Below, piece by piece: positions 52,913 through 63,820 of a stretch of 64,000 nucleotides of DNA; within the stretch, counting starts at the first letter, position 1; each line of letters opens with the position of its first letter. The notes below the pieces were generated by a model. The model had not been told where the DNA came from. It ran no database searches and saw only the letters and a program-made list of their open reading frames with translations. This DNA comes from Sphingomonas sp. PP-CE-3G-477. Its GTDB lineage: Bacteria; Pseudomonadota; Alphaproteobacteria; Sphingomonadales; Sphingomonadaceae. The translations under genes were made by a program, and so were the position numbers. The stretch lies in the NCBI RefSeq assembly GCF_003050745.1, contig NZ_QAOF01000010.1, positions 33,072 through 97,071 on the forward strand. The letters are read 5' to 3'.

Positions 52913-54414
52913 GCTGCGTCCTGGATGGTCATGTGGGTCGGCAGGTTGAGCCGGAAGGTCGCGCCGTCGCCGAGCGTCGACTGCACGTCGATCGTGCCGC
53001 CGAGACGATAGGCGAGTGCGCGGACATGCGCGAGTCCGATGCCTTCGCCCGGCTGGTCCTGCGCGCCCGAGCGGCGGAACAGGTCGAACACGCGCTGGTG
53101 ATCGCGTGGATCGATGCCGCGGCCATTGTCGACCACCGAAAGGATGACGCGGCCGCGTTCGGTATGGCCGTTCACGACGATCTCGCCGGGGCGGCCTGGT
53201 TTCAGATACTTGGTCGCGTTCTCGATCAGGTTCGACAGGATCTGTTCGAGCGCGAGGCGATCGGTGACGATTCCCGGCATCGGCCGCTCGACGCGCACCA
53301 CCGCACCGCGATCGTCGACGATGTGCTGCATCGCACCGACGATCGTGTCGACCAGTTGCGCGGGGTCGATATGCTCGGGCGCGATCGTTCGGCGGCCTTC
53401 GCGCGCGAGCTTGAGGATGGCGTTGATCAGCCGATCCATCTTCTGCGTCGAGGTGCGGATGAAGCCGATCGCCTCGGGCAGGTCCTCGCGCGCCGCCAGT
53501 CGTGCGTCTTCCGTCAGGATGTGCGGCGCCCCGGCTTCGGCGCGATCGACCAGCTCGGCGAGCGGCACCGCGGCGGCGGCAAGTTCGGCAGTGAAGCCCA
53601 TCACGTTCACCAGCGGCGAGCGCAGGTCATGGCTGACGATATAGGCGAAGCGCTGGATCTCCTCGTTCGCGCGGCTGAGGTCGGCGGTGCGTTCCACGAC
53701 CTGCTCCTCGAGCGTCTCGTTGAGGGTGCGCAGGCTGTCGCGCGACGCGGCGAGGTCGGCGGTGTAGCGGCGGATCAGCAGGACCGCGAGGATCGCGACG
53801 ATCAGCAGCAGCGCCGCGGCGAGCCCGGCGACCGAGAGGAACAGAGCGCTGGTGCGTTGCTGGCGTTCGGTGCGGATCGCGAGCAGGCGGACTTCGTCGG
53901 CGGCCATCGCCTGGAGGCGGTAGCGGATGCCGCGCATCAGCGGCACGCTGGCATCGACCGCGAACCGGCGCTGCGCCTCGGCGATCCGACCCGACGCGAC
54001 CAGGGTCATCGACTGCGTCCGGAGCGCACGCAACTGGACGAAGCGCGGCTCGATCAGCGCGAGGCGCGCGACCTGGTTGGGGTTGTCGCGGGTCAGGTGG
54101 CGCAGCTTGCGGATCGACGGGACGAGATTGCCCGCGGTCCGCGCATAGGCGGTCGCGAACAGCGGCTTGCCGGCGAGGATGTAGCCGCGCCGCGCCGTCT
54201 CGGATTGCTCCATCTGGATCTGGAGCGTCGCGACGGCCTGGCGAACGTCCTGCGTGTGCAGGATCTCGGCGGTGTAGGTGCGGTTGCGGACGGTGATCCA
54301 GCCGATCGCGATCGCGGCAGCGGCCAGCGCGATGAAGCCGAGCGTCATAAACGCGACCAGCCAACGTGCGACTCGCCCCTCAGACGAGGGCAGTTTCAGA
54401 CGTACGCGCACCAT
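52909..54414 (-). CDS. CHASE3-domain membrane histidine kinase
   Basis: 501 aa. A membrane helix (~residues 16-42) is followed by a CHASE3-like sensor region (TAEILHTQDVRQAVATLQIQMEQSETARRGYILAG) and a second helix (~190-215). A coiled coil with ERTADLSRANEEIQRFAYIVSHDLRSPLVN carries the HisKA phospho-acceptor His262. Then come an N-box (LSNLIENATKYLKPG), VVDNGRGIDPRD, and GEGIGLAHVRALAYRLGG. The SHDLRSPL variant is typical of phytochrome-like kinases. It senses an unknown signal near the membrane and should phosphorylate the Rcp1-like regulator encoded next. First of three coupled genes. Confidence 0.92.
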   Translation of the reverse strand: MVRVRLKLPSSEGRVARWLVAFMTLGFIALAAAAIAIGWITVRNRTYTAEILHTQDVRQAVATLQIQMEQSETARRGYILAGKPLFATAYARTAGNLVPSIRKLRHLTRDNPNQVARLALIEPRFVQLRALRTQSMTLVASGRIAEAQRRFAVDASVPLMRGIRYRLQAMAADEVRLLAIRTERQQRTSALFLSVAGLAAALLLIVAILAVLLIRRYTADLAASRDSLRTLNETLEEQVVERTADLSRANEEIQRFAYIVSHDLRSPLVNVMGFTAELAAAAVPLAELVDRAEAGAPHILTEDARLAAREDLPEAIGFIRTSTQKMDRLINAILKLAREGRRTIAPEHIDPAQLVDTIVGAMQHIVDDRGAVVRVERPMPGIVTDRLALEQILSNLIENATKYLKPGRPGEIVVNGHTERGRVILSVVDNGRGIDPRDHQRVFDLFRRSGAQDQPGEGIGLAHVRALAYRLGGTIDVQSTLGDGATFRLNLPTHMTIQDAA

Positions 54415-54489
54415 AGGGCTTGCGGTGTAGGCGGGCGGAAGTCGTTACGCCAGCGATACTGACGCGTCCGCGAGCCTAAGCATATTGAT

Positions 54490-55278
54490 CTAGAGCAGCA
54501 GATCCTGCGCGCTCGCCTTGCCGACGCGACCGCCGCCGCTGCGCCGGTCCATTTCGTGGTTCGCTGTGAAGCGGATATCGGGATCGCGGTCGGTCATGAA
54601 CGCCATCAGCGTCTCGTGATCGAGTTCGGACCATTCCTTGCCGCGGTCGGGGCCGTAGCGGACGCGCGGGATCAGGCCGGGGTCGCGCGACCATTCGACG
54701 AGCTGCGCGAAGCTCGCCTCGTTGAGCATGTCGCGCAGGTGGAACGCGGTGACGTAGGCGTCGGGGAACGCGCGGTGCGCGGGGAGGCCGCGTTCGTGCT
54801 CCATGCCGTGCGGCTTGCGCCAGTAGCGCAGTACCTGGTTCGAGAAGCTGGGCGAGTCGGGCCAGAGTCGTAGCGCGCATTTCCAGGTGCAGATCCATTC
54901 TGCGTCGCGGGTGAGCGCGGGGGTGCAGAATTTCTGCTCGAAATCGGCGCGGTGCGCGGCGAGTGCGAGCCGGCGCGGCCACGGGTCGAGCACCTGGCGC
55001 GCACAATCATGCCAATACGGCGCGTCGGCGACATGCTCGTCGAGGATGTGGTGGATCGCTTGAGTCACGGGCGGGATCAGTCGACCGGGATTGACGAGCA
55101 GGCTGCCGCCTTCGCCGTAGATCTCCCAGCGTCCGTCCTCGCCGAGCGCGACGTCCTGCCAGCCGATCTCGCACACGCCGTGCGCGGGCGGGGCCGAGCC
55201 GGTGGTCTCGAGGTCGACGACCCGGATCATCTGGGGCTGGGGTTTGGGCTTGGGATAGGGGGGCGCCATGCCCGCCAT
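54490..55278 (-). CDS. 3'-5' exonuclease, DEDDh/DnaQ-like
   Basis: 262 aa. The first exonuclease motif is IRVVDLETTGSAPPAHGVCEIG (Asp and Glu metal ligands), HRADFEQKF is the second, and HRAFPDAYVTAFHLRDML supplies the closing His-x4-Asp. The C-terminal ~70 residues (DPDIRFTANHEMDRRSGGG) are an extra tail not typical of DnaQ. It likely degrades or proofreads single-stranded DNA or RNA in the cytosol. An in-frame ATG at 55230 (MIRVVDLETTG) would drop a Pro/Lys-rich leader of 16 residues. It is 18 bp downstream of the PH-domain gene. Confidence 0.85.
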   Translation of the reverse strand: MAGMAPPYPKPKPQPQMIRVVDLETTGSAPPAHGVCEIGWQDVALGEDGRWEIYGEGGSLLVNPGRLIPPVTQAIHHILDEHVADAPYWHDCARQVLDPWPRRLALAAHRADFEQKFCTPALTRDAEWICTWKCALRLWPDSPSFSNQVLRYWRKPHGMEHERGLPAHRAFPDAYVTAFHLRDMLNEASFAQLVEWSRDPGLIPRVRYGPDRGKEWSELDHETLMAFMTDRDPDIRFTANHEMDRRSGGGRVGKASAQDLLL

Positions 55279-55296
55279 GTGGGGACAAAAGCGCGC

Positions 55297-55746
55297 TTAA
55301 TCCAGCGCGTATGAGTCATCCACGTCGAGTTCGCGGACGCCGCGGCGCTGGCGGGCGCGGTCGACCAGTTTCCGCAGGCCTTCGCGACGGTCCCGCGCCA
55401 TCGGGATATCGCGGAGCGTGAACTCGCCGCCGCTGGTCGTGCGATCGCTCGAGGTGAGGATGATCGTGCCAATGTCGGTCATCTGGTTGAGGAGGGAGTA
55501 GCCGAGGCGGACGTCCTTGATCCGGTAGAGTTCGATCTCGTCGATCGTCTTGAACAGGATGCCGCGCTTGATGATCAGGCGCTGGTCGGTGATTTCGTAG
55601 CTGGCGCTGCGGTTCTTGAGCCAGCGGACGCCGATGATGACGAAGCCTACGCCGACGAGACAGGTGAGGAGGGTGCCCCAACCGGCAAAGCTGCCGAGCA
55701 GCCAGCGGCGCGTGCTGGAGCGGAATTCGTCGACTGGGCGCTCCAC
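55297..55746 (-). CDS. PH domain-containing membrane protein (bPH2 type)
   Basis: 149 aa. One or two hydrophobic segments near the N-terminus (LLTCLVGVGFVIIGVRWL) are followed by a bacterial PH-like domain: SYEITDQRLIIKRGILFKTIDEIELYRIKDVRLGYSLLNQMTDIGTIILTSSDRT. The last ~30 residues are charged. Members are inner-membrane proteins with unclear roles. The GTG start is preferred, since MERPVDEF follows it without a better ATG. It is upstream of the exonuclease gene and probably co-transcribed with it. Confidence 0.83.
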   Translation of the reverse strand: MERPVDEFRSSTRRWLLGSFAGWGTLLTCLVGVGFVIIGVRWLKNRSASYEITDQRLIIKRGILFKTIDEIELYRIKDVRLGYSLLNQMTDIGTIILTSSDRTTSGGEFTLRDIPMARDRREGLRKLVDRARQRRGVRELDVDDSYALD

Positions 55747-56010
55747 GTGGGGACTCCTTGGGGTGGTGGCGGGACGGTAGGCTGGGGTGGTGGCGAGTCA
55801 ATCATGTGTGGCTGCAGTCCGTTTAACGCCGCCGCTCGCCACGTCGTCATCCCCGCGAAGGCGGGGATCCATATCCTCCGAACGGTTGCGATTCTTTTGC
55901 GAGGCCAGCCAGTCTGGGTTCCCGCCTCCGCGGGAATAACGGGGGAGGGGGCGGCACCACACTGCTCGCCGCGAGGTGCTCGTCTAATTTTGGGAGCGCC
56001 CTTTCCATCA
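55747..56010. repeat. Hairpin-rich gap (family C relative); no gene seen
   Basis: CCCCGCGAAGGCGGGG (about 55852-55867) and CCCGCCTCCGCGGG (about 55921-55934) are separate hairpins and also pair with each other around the words CCAGTCTGGG, as in the copy near 30.27 kb. With family A copy 6 just after it, this fills the 385 bp between the PH-domain gene start and the phosphomannomutase stop. No coding sequence is evident. Confidence 0.55.
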
Positions 56011-56120
56011 GCACCTCCCCGGCGGAGGCCGGGGTCCAGTTGGGGGACGTTGCTAACGGAGCGGAGCGCTTCGTTACATCCACCTTTCCAGCTGGGCCCC
56101 GGCCTTCGCCGGGGTGGTGC
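56011..56120. repeat. Family A inverted-repeat element, copy 6
   Basis: GCACCTCCCCGGCGGAGGCC ... GGCCTTCGCCGGGGTGGTGC, inner ends CCAGTTGG/CCAGCTGG, with a spacer containing GCGCTTCGTTACATCCACC. It is adjacent to the 3' end of the phosphomannomutase gene. Confidence 0.85.
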
Positions 56121-56131
56121 AATTCTCGCGG

Positions 56132-57499
56132 TTAGCGTCGCGTTACACCGCCTGCCAACAGGTGCGCATCTACCTCGGTTAGCAGCGCATCGAGCGCCGC
56201 CTGGTCCTTTGCCTCAGCCCGCACGGTCAGCATCGCCTGCGTGTTCGAGGCGCGGAGGAGCCACCACCCGTTGGCGGTCGTCACCCTCGCACCATCCGTG
56301 AGGTCCATCGCCACACCCTCGGATTTCAACCGCGCGATCACCTCGTCGACCACCACGAATTTCCGCGTGTCCTCAACTGGAAAGCGCAGGTCCGGCGTCG
56401 CCACCAGCGTTGGCATCGCGTCGCGCAGTTCGGTGAGCGACCGCCCCGACAGATGGACCGCGCGGATCAGCCGCACCGCCGCGTAGTGCGCGTCGTCGAA
56501 CCCGTAATAGTCGCCGGCGAAGAACAGGTGGCCGCTCAACTCGCCGCCGATCGGCGCGCCGGTGCGGGTCATCGCGGTCTTCATCAGGCTGTGGCCGGTC
56601 GGAGCCATCACCGGCTTGCCGCCCAGTTCCGCGATTCGGTCGAACAGCGCTTGGGAAGACTTCACGTCGGCGACGATCGGCGCGCCGGGGTGCTCGCGCA
56701 GCGCAGGCTCGACCAATATGGAGAGAATCTGGTCGCCCCAGATCACGCGCCCCAACGCGTCGACCGCGCCGATCCGGTCGCCGTCGCCATCGAAGGCCAG
56801 TCCGAAATCGAGGTTCTTTTCCGCGACCAGGCGTTTCAGATCGGCGAGGTTCGACTCTTCGGTAGGATCGGGATGATGGTTGGGAAAATTGCCGTCGACA
56901 TCGGCGAAGATCACATGATGCTCACCCGGCAGCAATTGCACGAGCTTCTCGATCACCGGGCCGGCGGCGCCGTTCCCCGTGTCCCAGCCGATCCGGTACG
57001 CACCGCCCGCATAGCCGGCCATCAGCCGCCCGACATAGGCGTCGAGAACGTCCGCGGTCGTCACTTCTCCCGCGCCTTCGCTCCACGCGCCCGATGCGGC
57101 GAGCGCGGCGAGGTCCTGGATGTCGTCGCCGAAAAATGGCGCGTGGGCGTGCACCATCTTGAAGCCGTTATATTCGGGGGGATTGTGGCTGCCGGTTACC
57201 TGGATGCCGCCGTCCACTTCTAGCGTCGCTTCGGCGTAATAGAGCATCGGCGTGGAGCTGAGGCCGATGCGGACGATGTCGACGCCGCCTGCGACGAGGC
57301 CGGAGACGAGCGCGGCTTCGAGTTCGGGCGAGGAGTTGCGGCCGTCATAACCGACCGCGACGCGCGTTCCGCCAGCGGCGCGGATGCGGGTGGCGAAGCC
57401 TCGGCCGATCGCCACGGCGTCAGAGGGGCCTAGCGCTTTGCCGACGATCCCGCGGATGTCGTATTCGCGGAGCGAGGTCGGGTCGAACTGGTGGGTCAT
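56132..57499 (-). CDS. Phosphomannomutase/phosphoglucomutase
   Basis: 455 aa alpha-D-phosphohexomutase. The catalytic phosphoserine is in GIQVTGSHNPPEYNGFK, the metal loop is DGDGDRIG, the sugar-binding loop is GGELSGH and the phosphate-binding loop is in RASNTQAMLTVRAE. The order matches the AlgC/PmmPgm bifunctional group. It interconverts hexose 6- and 1-phosphates, supplying GDP-mannose or UDP-glucose precursors for envelope polysaccharides. It could feed the glycosylation set at 3-7.5 kb, but this is only inferred. A palindromic repeat lies just upstream of its start. Confidence 0.92.
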   Translation of the reverse strand: MTHQFDPTSLREYDIRGIVGKALGPSDAVAIGRGFATRIRAAGGTRVAVGYDGRNSSPELEAALVSGLVAGGVDIVRIGLSSTPMLYYAEATLEVDGGIQVTGSHNPPEYNGFKMVHAHAPFFGDDIQDLAALAASGAWSEGAGEVTTADVLDAYVGRLMAGYAGGAYRIGWDTGNGAAGPVIEKLVQLLPGEHHVIFADVDGNFPNHHPDPTEESNLADLKRLVAEKNLDFGLAFDGDGDRIGAVDALGRVIWGDQILSILVEPALREHPGAPIVADVKSSQALFDRIAELGGKPVMAPTGHSLMKTAMTRTGAPIGGELSGHLFFAGDYYGFDDAHYAAVRLIRAVHLSGRSLTELRDAMPTLVATPDLRFPVEDTRKFVVVDEVIARLKSEGVAMDLTDGARVTTANGWWLLRASNTQAMLTVRAEAKDQAALDALLTEVDAHLLAGGVTRR

Positions 57500-57511
57500 G
57501 GGCCTGTCTTT

Positions 57512-57556
57512 CCGTCCGTGCTGAGCTTGTCCTTCGACTTCGCTCGGGACGAACGG
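57512..57556. repeat. Short palindromic repeat upstream of the mutase gene
   Basis: CCGTCCGTGCTGAGC and GCTCGGGACGAACGG are imperfect inverted repeats around TTGTCCTTCGACTTC. The right end repeats the terminal sequence of the 150-bp element near 6.2 kb. It sits between the J-protein stop and the mutase start. Confidence 0.55.
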
Positions 57557-57566
57557 CGGTTTGAGG

Positions 57567-57821
57567 TTAGCGCGCGCGCTTCAGAAGGAGGTCGCGCGCC
57601 GCATTCACGCGCCGGGTCAGGTCGGTCGAGCCGCCGCGGTCGGGGTGGACCGAGGCGATTAGGCGGCGGTGCGCGCTGCGGATCGCGTCGGCGTTGGCGT
57701 TGCTGTCGATGCCGAGGATGGAGCGCGCTTCCGCTTCATCCGTCACCACGCGCTGCTTGGGCTTGGGGCGAAGGTAATGCCAGGCCAGCCAGATGAAGAC
57801 GGCGGCGACGATCCACTTCAC
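57567..57821 (-). CDS. Membrane-anchored J-domain protein
   Basis: 84 aa. One N-terminal membrane helix (WIVAAVFIWLAWHYL) is followed directly by a J domain: ARSILGIDSNANADAIRSAHRRLIASVHPDRGG, with HPD at residues 59-61. It is the size and layout of TIM14/PAM18 or DnaJ-like co-chaperones that recruit Hsp70 (DnaK) to a membrane site. GTG start overlaps the mipZ stop by 4 bp (GTGA), so it is made together with the division ATPase. Whether it acts on MipZ or only shares its operon is unknown. Confidence 0.85.
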   Translation of the reverse strand: MKWIVAAVFIWLAWHYLRPKPKQRVVTDEAEARSILGIDSNANADAIRSAHRRLIASVHPDRGGSTDLTRRVNAARDLLLKRAR

Positions 57822-58636
57822 GCAGCAACGCCCGGCGTCTGTTCCGCCATGACCTCGGGCAGCTGCAACGCCGCCATCATCTCGCGCAGTTCCTGGCGCG
57901 CGGCGACATGGCCGAGGCCCATGCTGCCGAATTCCTTGGCGTCGATCATCGTCAGGCCGGCGGGGAACATCTCGCGGTAGATCACGCGCTCGCCGAGTCC
58001 CGGGATGATCCGGAAGCCGACGCGCTTGGCCAGTTGAGCGAGTGCATCCGACACGCGGCGCATGTTGCGCGCCTCGATGTGCTGGAGGCGGTTGCGCAGC
58101 ACGACCCAGTCGATCGTCGTGCCGTCGGCGCGTGCGCGCTGCTTCCGCGCATCCCAGATCAGTTCGGAATAGAAGCTCGGGCGCGTTACCTGATACGTCT
58201 CGGGATCGACCTGGCCGATCAGGTCGAAGTCGACGAAGCTGTCGTTCATCGGCGTGACCAGCGTGTTCGACAGCGCCGCGGCGGTGCGCGCGAACGGATC
58301 GTCGCGGCCCGGCGTGTCGACGACCAGGAAGTCCGAGCCTTCGCAGAGCGAGTGCCAGAGGTCCTCGAACTGGTCCTCGCTCTGGTCGGACAGCGTCGCG
58401 TGGCGCGGCATCGGCAGCACCGAGCCGTTGCGCCTTATCGTCTCGGCGCGGTTGTCTAGATAGCGGCCGACGGTGCGCTGGCGGTGATCCAGATCGAGAC
58501 ACGCGACGCGCGCACCCTTCGCGGCGAGCGCGATCGCGACGTGCACCGCGGTCGTCGACTTGCCGGTGCCGCCCTTCTCGTTGGCGAACACGATCACGTG
58601 CGTCGAAGCTTGGGGTGTATCCGGGCCCGTGGCCAA
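57818..58636 (-). CDS. mipZ: Division-plane positioning ATPase MipZ
   Basis: 272 aa ParA/MinD superfamily protein. The deviant Walker A loop is NEKGGTGKSTTA (residues 21-28) with both lysines, followed by ACLDLDHRQRTVGRYLDNR and VVDTPGRDD (Walker B). The MipZ marks are SEDQFEDLW, NDSFVDFDLIGQVD and RRVSDALAQLAKRVGFRIIPGLGERVIYREMFPAGLT. In Caulobacter it forms a bipolar gradient from ParB and inhibits FtsZ. The start is TTG 58636 with AGGAAAC upstream. It is divergent from panC with a 75-bp gap and couples to a J-protein gene downstream. Confidence 0.93.
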   Translation of the reverse strand: MATGPDTPQASTHVIVFANEKGGTGKSTTAVHVAIALAAKGARVACLDLDHRQRTVGRYLDNRAETIRRNGSVLPMPRHATLSDQSEDQFEDLWHSLCEGSDFLVVDTPGRDDPFARTAAALSNTLVTPMNDSFVDFDLIGQVDPETYQVTRPSFYSELIWDARKQRARADGTTIDWVVLRNRLQHIEARNMRRVSDALAQLAKRVGFRIIPGLGERVIYREMFPAGLTMIDAKEFGSMGLGHVAARQELREMMAALQLPEVMAEQTPGVAA

Positions 58637-58711
58637 CGCGCGTTTCCTTATTGATCGTAACAGTCACCCTTCATAGAAGCCGCGACCGCACTTATCGAGT
58701 AGGAGTTTCAC

Positions 58712-59551
58712 GTGGACACCGTCCGGGACCTTAATGCGTTGCGCGACAGCGTCGCCGCCTTCCGTGCGGCGGGGCAGCGCGTCGCGCTCGTCCCGACGAT
58801 GGGCGCGCTCCACGCCGGCCATGTCGCGCTGATCGAAGCGGCGAAGCGGCCTGGGACGAAGGTTGTTGCGTCGATCTTCGTCAACCCGACGCAGTTCGGG
58901 CCGAACGAGGATTTGTCGCGCTACCCGCGGCGCGAGATGGCGGATATCCGGATGCTCGACGAGGCCGGGTGCGACCTGCTCTGGCTGCCGTCGGTCGAGA
59001 CGATGTATCCCGATGGGTTCGCGACGTCGGTGCGCGTGTCGGGCGTCAGCGACGGCTTCGACGGCGCCTCGCGGCCTGGCCATTTCGACGGCGTCGCGAC
59101 GGTCGTGTCGAAGCTGTTCAACCAGGTTGGGCCCGATGCGGCGTATTTCGGCGAGAAGGATTACCAGCAGCTCGCCGTCGTCCGGCGGTTCGTGGCGGAT
59201 CTCGATTTCGCGATCGATATCGTCGGGGTGCCGACGCAGCGCGACGACGACGGGTTGGCGATGTCGTCGCGCAACATCTATCTCGACGACGAACAGCGCA
59301 AGCAGGCGGTGGCCCTGCCGCGCGCGCTGGGCGTCGCCGCGCGGGCGATCGCGAAGGGCGAGGACGTCGACTCGGTGCTCGACGATGCGCGGACGACGTT
59401 GGTCGGGGCGGGATTTACGATCGATTACGTCGCGCTGGCGGATGCCGAGACGCTGGCGGAGAACCCCGCGGCGGAGCGTCCGCGGCGGTTGCTGGCGGCG
59501 GCGCGGATGGGCGCCACGCGGTTGATCGATAACATCGCGATCGAGTTGTAA
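58712..59551 (+). CDS. panC: Pantothenate synthetase
   Basis: 279 aa. It joins pantoate and beta-alanine using ATP, a step in CoA synthesis, in the cytosol. Signatures are LVPTMGALHAGHVALI (HxGH motif), VASIFVNPTQFGPNEDLSRYPR, FGEKDYQQLAVVRR and the KMSxS-like MSSRNIYLDD. The C-terminal domain is a full-length pantoate-beta-alanine ligase tail. GTG start with GGAG upstream. It is divergent from mipZ and followed 78 bp later by a small SEL1-like gene. Confidence 0.96.
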   Translation: MDTVRDLNALRDSVAAFRAAGQRVALVPTMGALHAGHVALIEAAKRPGTKVVASIFVNPTQFGPNEDLSRYPRREMADIRMLDEAGCDLLWLPSVETMYPDGFATSVRVSGVSDGFDGASRPGHFDGVATVVSKLFNQVGPDAAYFGEKDYQQLAVVRRFVADLDFAIDIVGVPTQRDDDGLAMSSRNIYLDDEQRKQAVALPRALGVAARAIAKGEDVDSVLDDARTTLVGAGFTIDYVALADAETLAENPAAERPRRLLAAARMGATRLIDNIAIEL

Positions 59552-59629
59552 AGAACGCGCGTTAACCCATTAACCATTTCGTAGCCCGAATCACTGCACT
59601 CTGTCCTCACGAACATTGGGGGCAAGACC

Positions 59630-59926
59630 ATGGGCAGCAGTTTCAAGACCGCGAATATTACGATCGAACGTCGTCTGGCGGATGCCGCGCGCGGCGACGA
59701 CCGGGCGTGTTACGAACTGGGGATGGTGTATTCGACGGGGACTTCGGGTGTCGTCCTCGACCTGATCGAGGCGCATAAGTGGTTCAACCTGGCGGCGGTG
59801 TCGGGGAACATCGCCGCGCAGGAATGTCGTGCGGAGATTGCCGAGGATATGACGGCACGGGAAATCTCGGTGGCGCAGCGTGCTGCGCGAGATTGGATGC
59901 AGTTGACGCAACGCCGGGCTGCTTAA
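59630..59926 (+). CDS. SEL1-like repeat protein
   Basis: 98 aa. It contains one clear SEL1 repeat unit: DDRACYELGMVYSTGTSGVVLDLIEAHKWFNLAAVSGNIAAQECRAEIA, the classic A..LG..Y..G.G...D...A..W...AA..G...A pattern. The rest is helical. SEL1 repeats mediate protein binding, and no partner is indicated. TTGGGGGCAAGACC before the ATG includes GGGGG as RBS. It is monocistronic between panC and topA. Confidence 0.83.
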   Translation: MGSSFKTANITIERRLADAARGDDRACYELGMVYSTGTSGVVLDLIEAHKWFNLAAVSGNIAAQECRAEIAEDMTAREISVAQRAARDWMQLTQRRAA

Positions 59927-60088
59927 TCCTCCCCGGAACGGGGAGGGGGACCGTTCGCCGCTTGGCGAAGGGTGGAGGGGGATCACCGCGGGCGTAGCGT
60001 TCGTGGGGCTTACCTTACGCAGCGGTGCTTTTGGGGAAGCCCCCCTCCACCATCCTTTGGATGGTCCCCTTCCCCTTGCAGGGGAGGA
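59926..60088. repeat. Inverted-repeat element downstream of topA (family B relative)
   Basis: ATCCTCCCCGGAACGGGGAGG at the left and CCTTGCAGGGGAGGAT at the right are inverted. Inside, TTGGCGAAGGGTGGAGGGGG and CCCCCCTCCACCATCC also pair. It lies between the convergent SEL1-like and topA genes. Confidence 0.75.
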
Positions 60089-62707
<2,619 letters not shown>

Positions 62708-63254
62708 GGGGAAACCAGGGTCCTTACGTGTACGCGTACGAGGGTGACGGCGTCGGGGTAGCCGCGTCAACCCGCAGTGGGTTCAGAGTGACGTGCAAGA
62801 GGTGCGGTCGCGGGGGCCGGTTTTCCAGAGGAGCAACCGCGGCGAGGCTGCGATACTCCGTGTTTAGCGTAGTCTCTGCGATCGTCTCCATCGAGGATCG
62901 ACGCATGCCCGGACCCGCCAGCGGCCCGGTACCGTGTTCGTGCGAACCAGGGCCATCGGCCTCAATGCAGGGTATTTCCCGGATTAATTGATCCAGGTTC
63001 GTCAGTTACCGCGATGATATGATAAGAAGTCATCAAACCTTACGTCTGTGTTCTACCGATGCGGCCGTACGGTGCGTGGTAGTCGAGACCGTGAACCTGT
63101 CGACGTTGCGGAACGGCTCGGACGGATTTCGCCGGGCATACTGGTTCCCCACGCGGATCGCGTCCTTTCGCGCAGGGATCGACGTCCGGCGGGAACTTCA
63201 CGGCGCGGTGACGATCGTTCGACGGTCTCTCATCACCGAGGCGGGAGAGGCATC
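62708..63254. other. 547-bp region without a convincing gene
   Basis: It must hold the topA promoter at its left side. TACGTGTACGCGTACG near 62727-62742 is a short palindromic stretch. A possible 79-codon reading at 63019-63258 would end in GTGA over the next gene's start, but it lacks an RBS and protein-like composition. I see no tRNA, terminator or family repeat here. Confidence 0.5.
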
Positions 63255-63518
63255 GTGACCAACGACGCCTTGACCGTTGCTCGGTGGAAATGCTCGTTTC
63301 TTGCCAAGCGGATCGTCGCGTTGCGCGAGCAGGTCGCGCAGTCGTCCGTGCTCGACGAGATAAAGCTGCACCAGAACGAGCTGGACGTCTTGATCGCCAC
63401 GATCGCGCGGGATTGCGGCGAGGATACAGCGACCGGCGATCCGCAAGCCGACCCAGGCGAGGACGTTTCCGCAGTCCCTGCTCCTGCCGCCGCCCCGGGA
63501 CCGAGACTGGTCGGTTAG
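63255..63518 (+). CDS. Small hypothetical protein
   Basis: 87 aa from GTG 63255, with GGGAGAGG at 63243-63250 as RBS. Residues 1-50 look like a helical hairpin: TNDALTVARWKCSFLAKRIVALREQV and DEIKLHQNELDVLIATIARDCG. The last ~35 residues are Asp/Pro/Ala-rich and disordered. No family recognised. It ends 1 bp before the stop of the convergent dprA fragment. The good RBS supports it, but confidence is limited. Confidence 0.5.
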   Translation: MTNDALTVARWKCSFLAKRIVALREQVAQSSVLDEIKLHQNELDVLIATIARDCGEDTATGDPQADPGEDVSAVPAPAAAPGPRLVG

Positions 63519-63519
63519 G

Positions 63520-63820
63520 TCAGCTGAGGCTCGCCCGGCCGCCGGCATGGCGTTCGAGGCGGCCGCCCAGTTCGAGTTCGAGCAATACGGTGTGCATGAC
63601 CGCGGGGCTCAGGCGCGACTGGCGGATGAGCTCGTCGATCGCGACGGGGACGGGGCCGAGCAGGTCGGTGATCCGGCGGCGGTCGGTGTCGCTTACATCT
63701 TCGGGGGGCGAGGCGGCGTAGGCGTCGATCGGGGAGCGGACCGAGCGCGGGTCGAACGGGCGGATCTGTTCGAGGATGTCGGCGGCCGATTGCACTAGCG
63801 TGGCGCCTTCGCGGATCGGC
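63520..63820 (-). pseudogene. dprA: C-terminal remnant of dprA, interrupted by an IS30-family element
   Basis: About 98 codons remain, beginning near [18 protein letters not shown], the conserved end of the DprA Rossmann core. They continue into the winged-helix C-terminal domain ([54 protein letters not shown]). Upstream of the Ile-Arg codons the reading frame becomes unrelated (..APSP), where IREGA should be preceded by a Thr-Asn-x-Leu-type sequence. DprA loads RecA on incoming single-stranded DNA during transformation. The N-terminal part should lie beyond the insertion, outside this window. Confidence 0.75.

Noticed and set aside
62728..62991. 87-codon plus-strand frame upstream of topA
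   Set aside because: Cys/Arg/Ser-rich with no recognisable motif, and it overlaps the region that must hold the topA promoter.
63019..63258. 79-codon plus-strand frame whose stop overlaps the next start as GTGA
   Set aside because: It has no RBS at its ATG, an Arg/Ser-heavy composition and no hydrophobic or domain pattern. I kept only the following gene, which has a good RBS.
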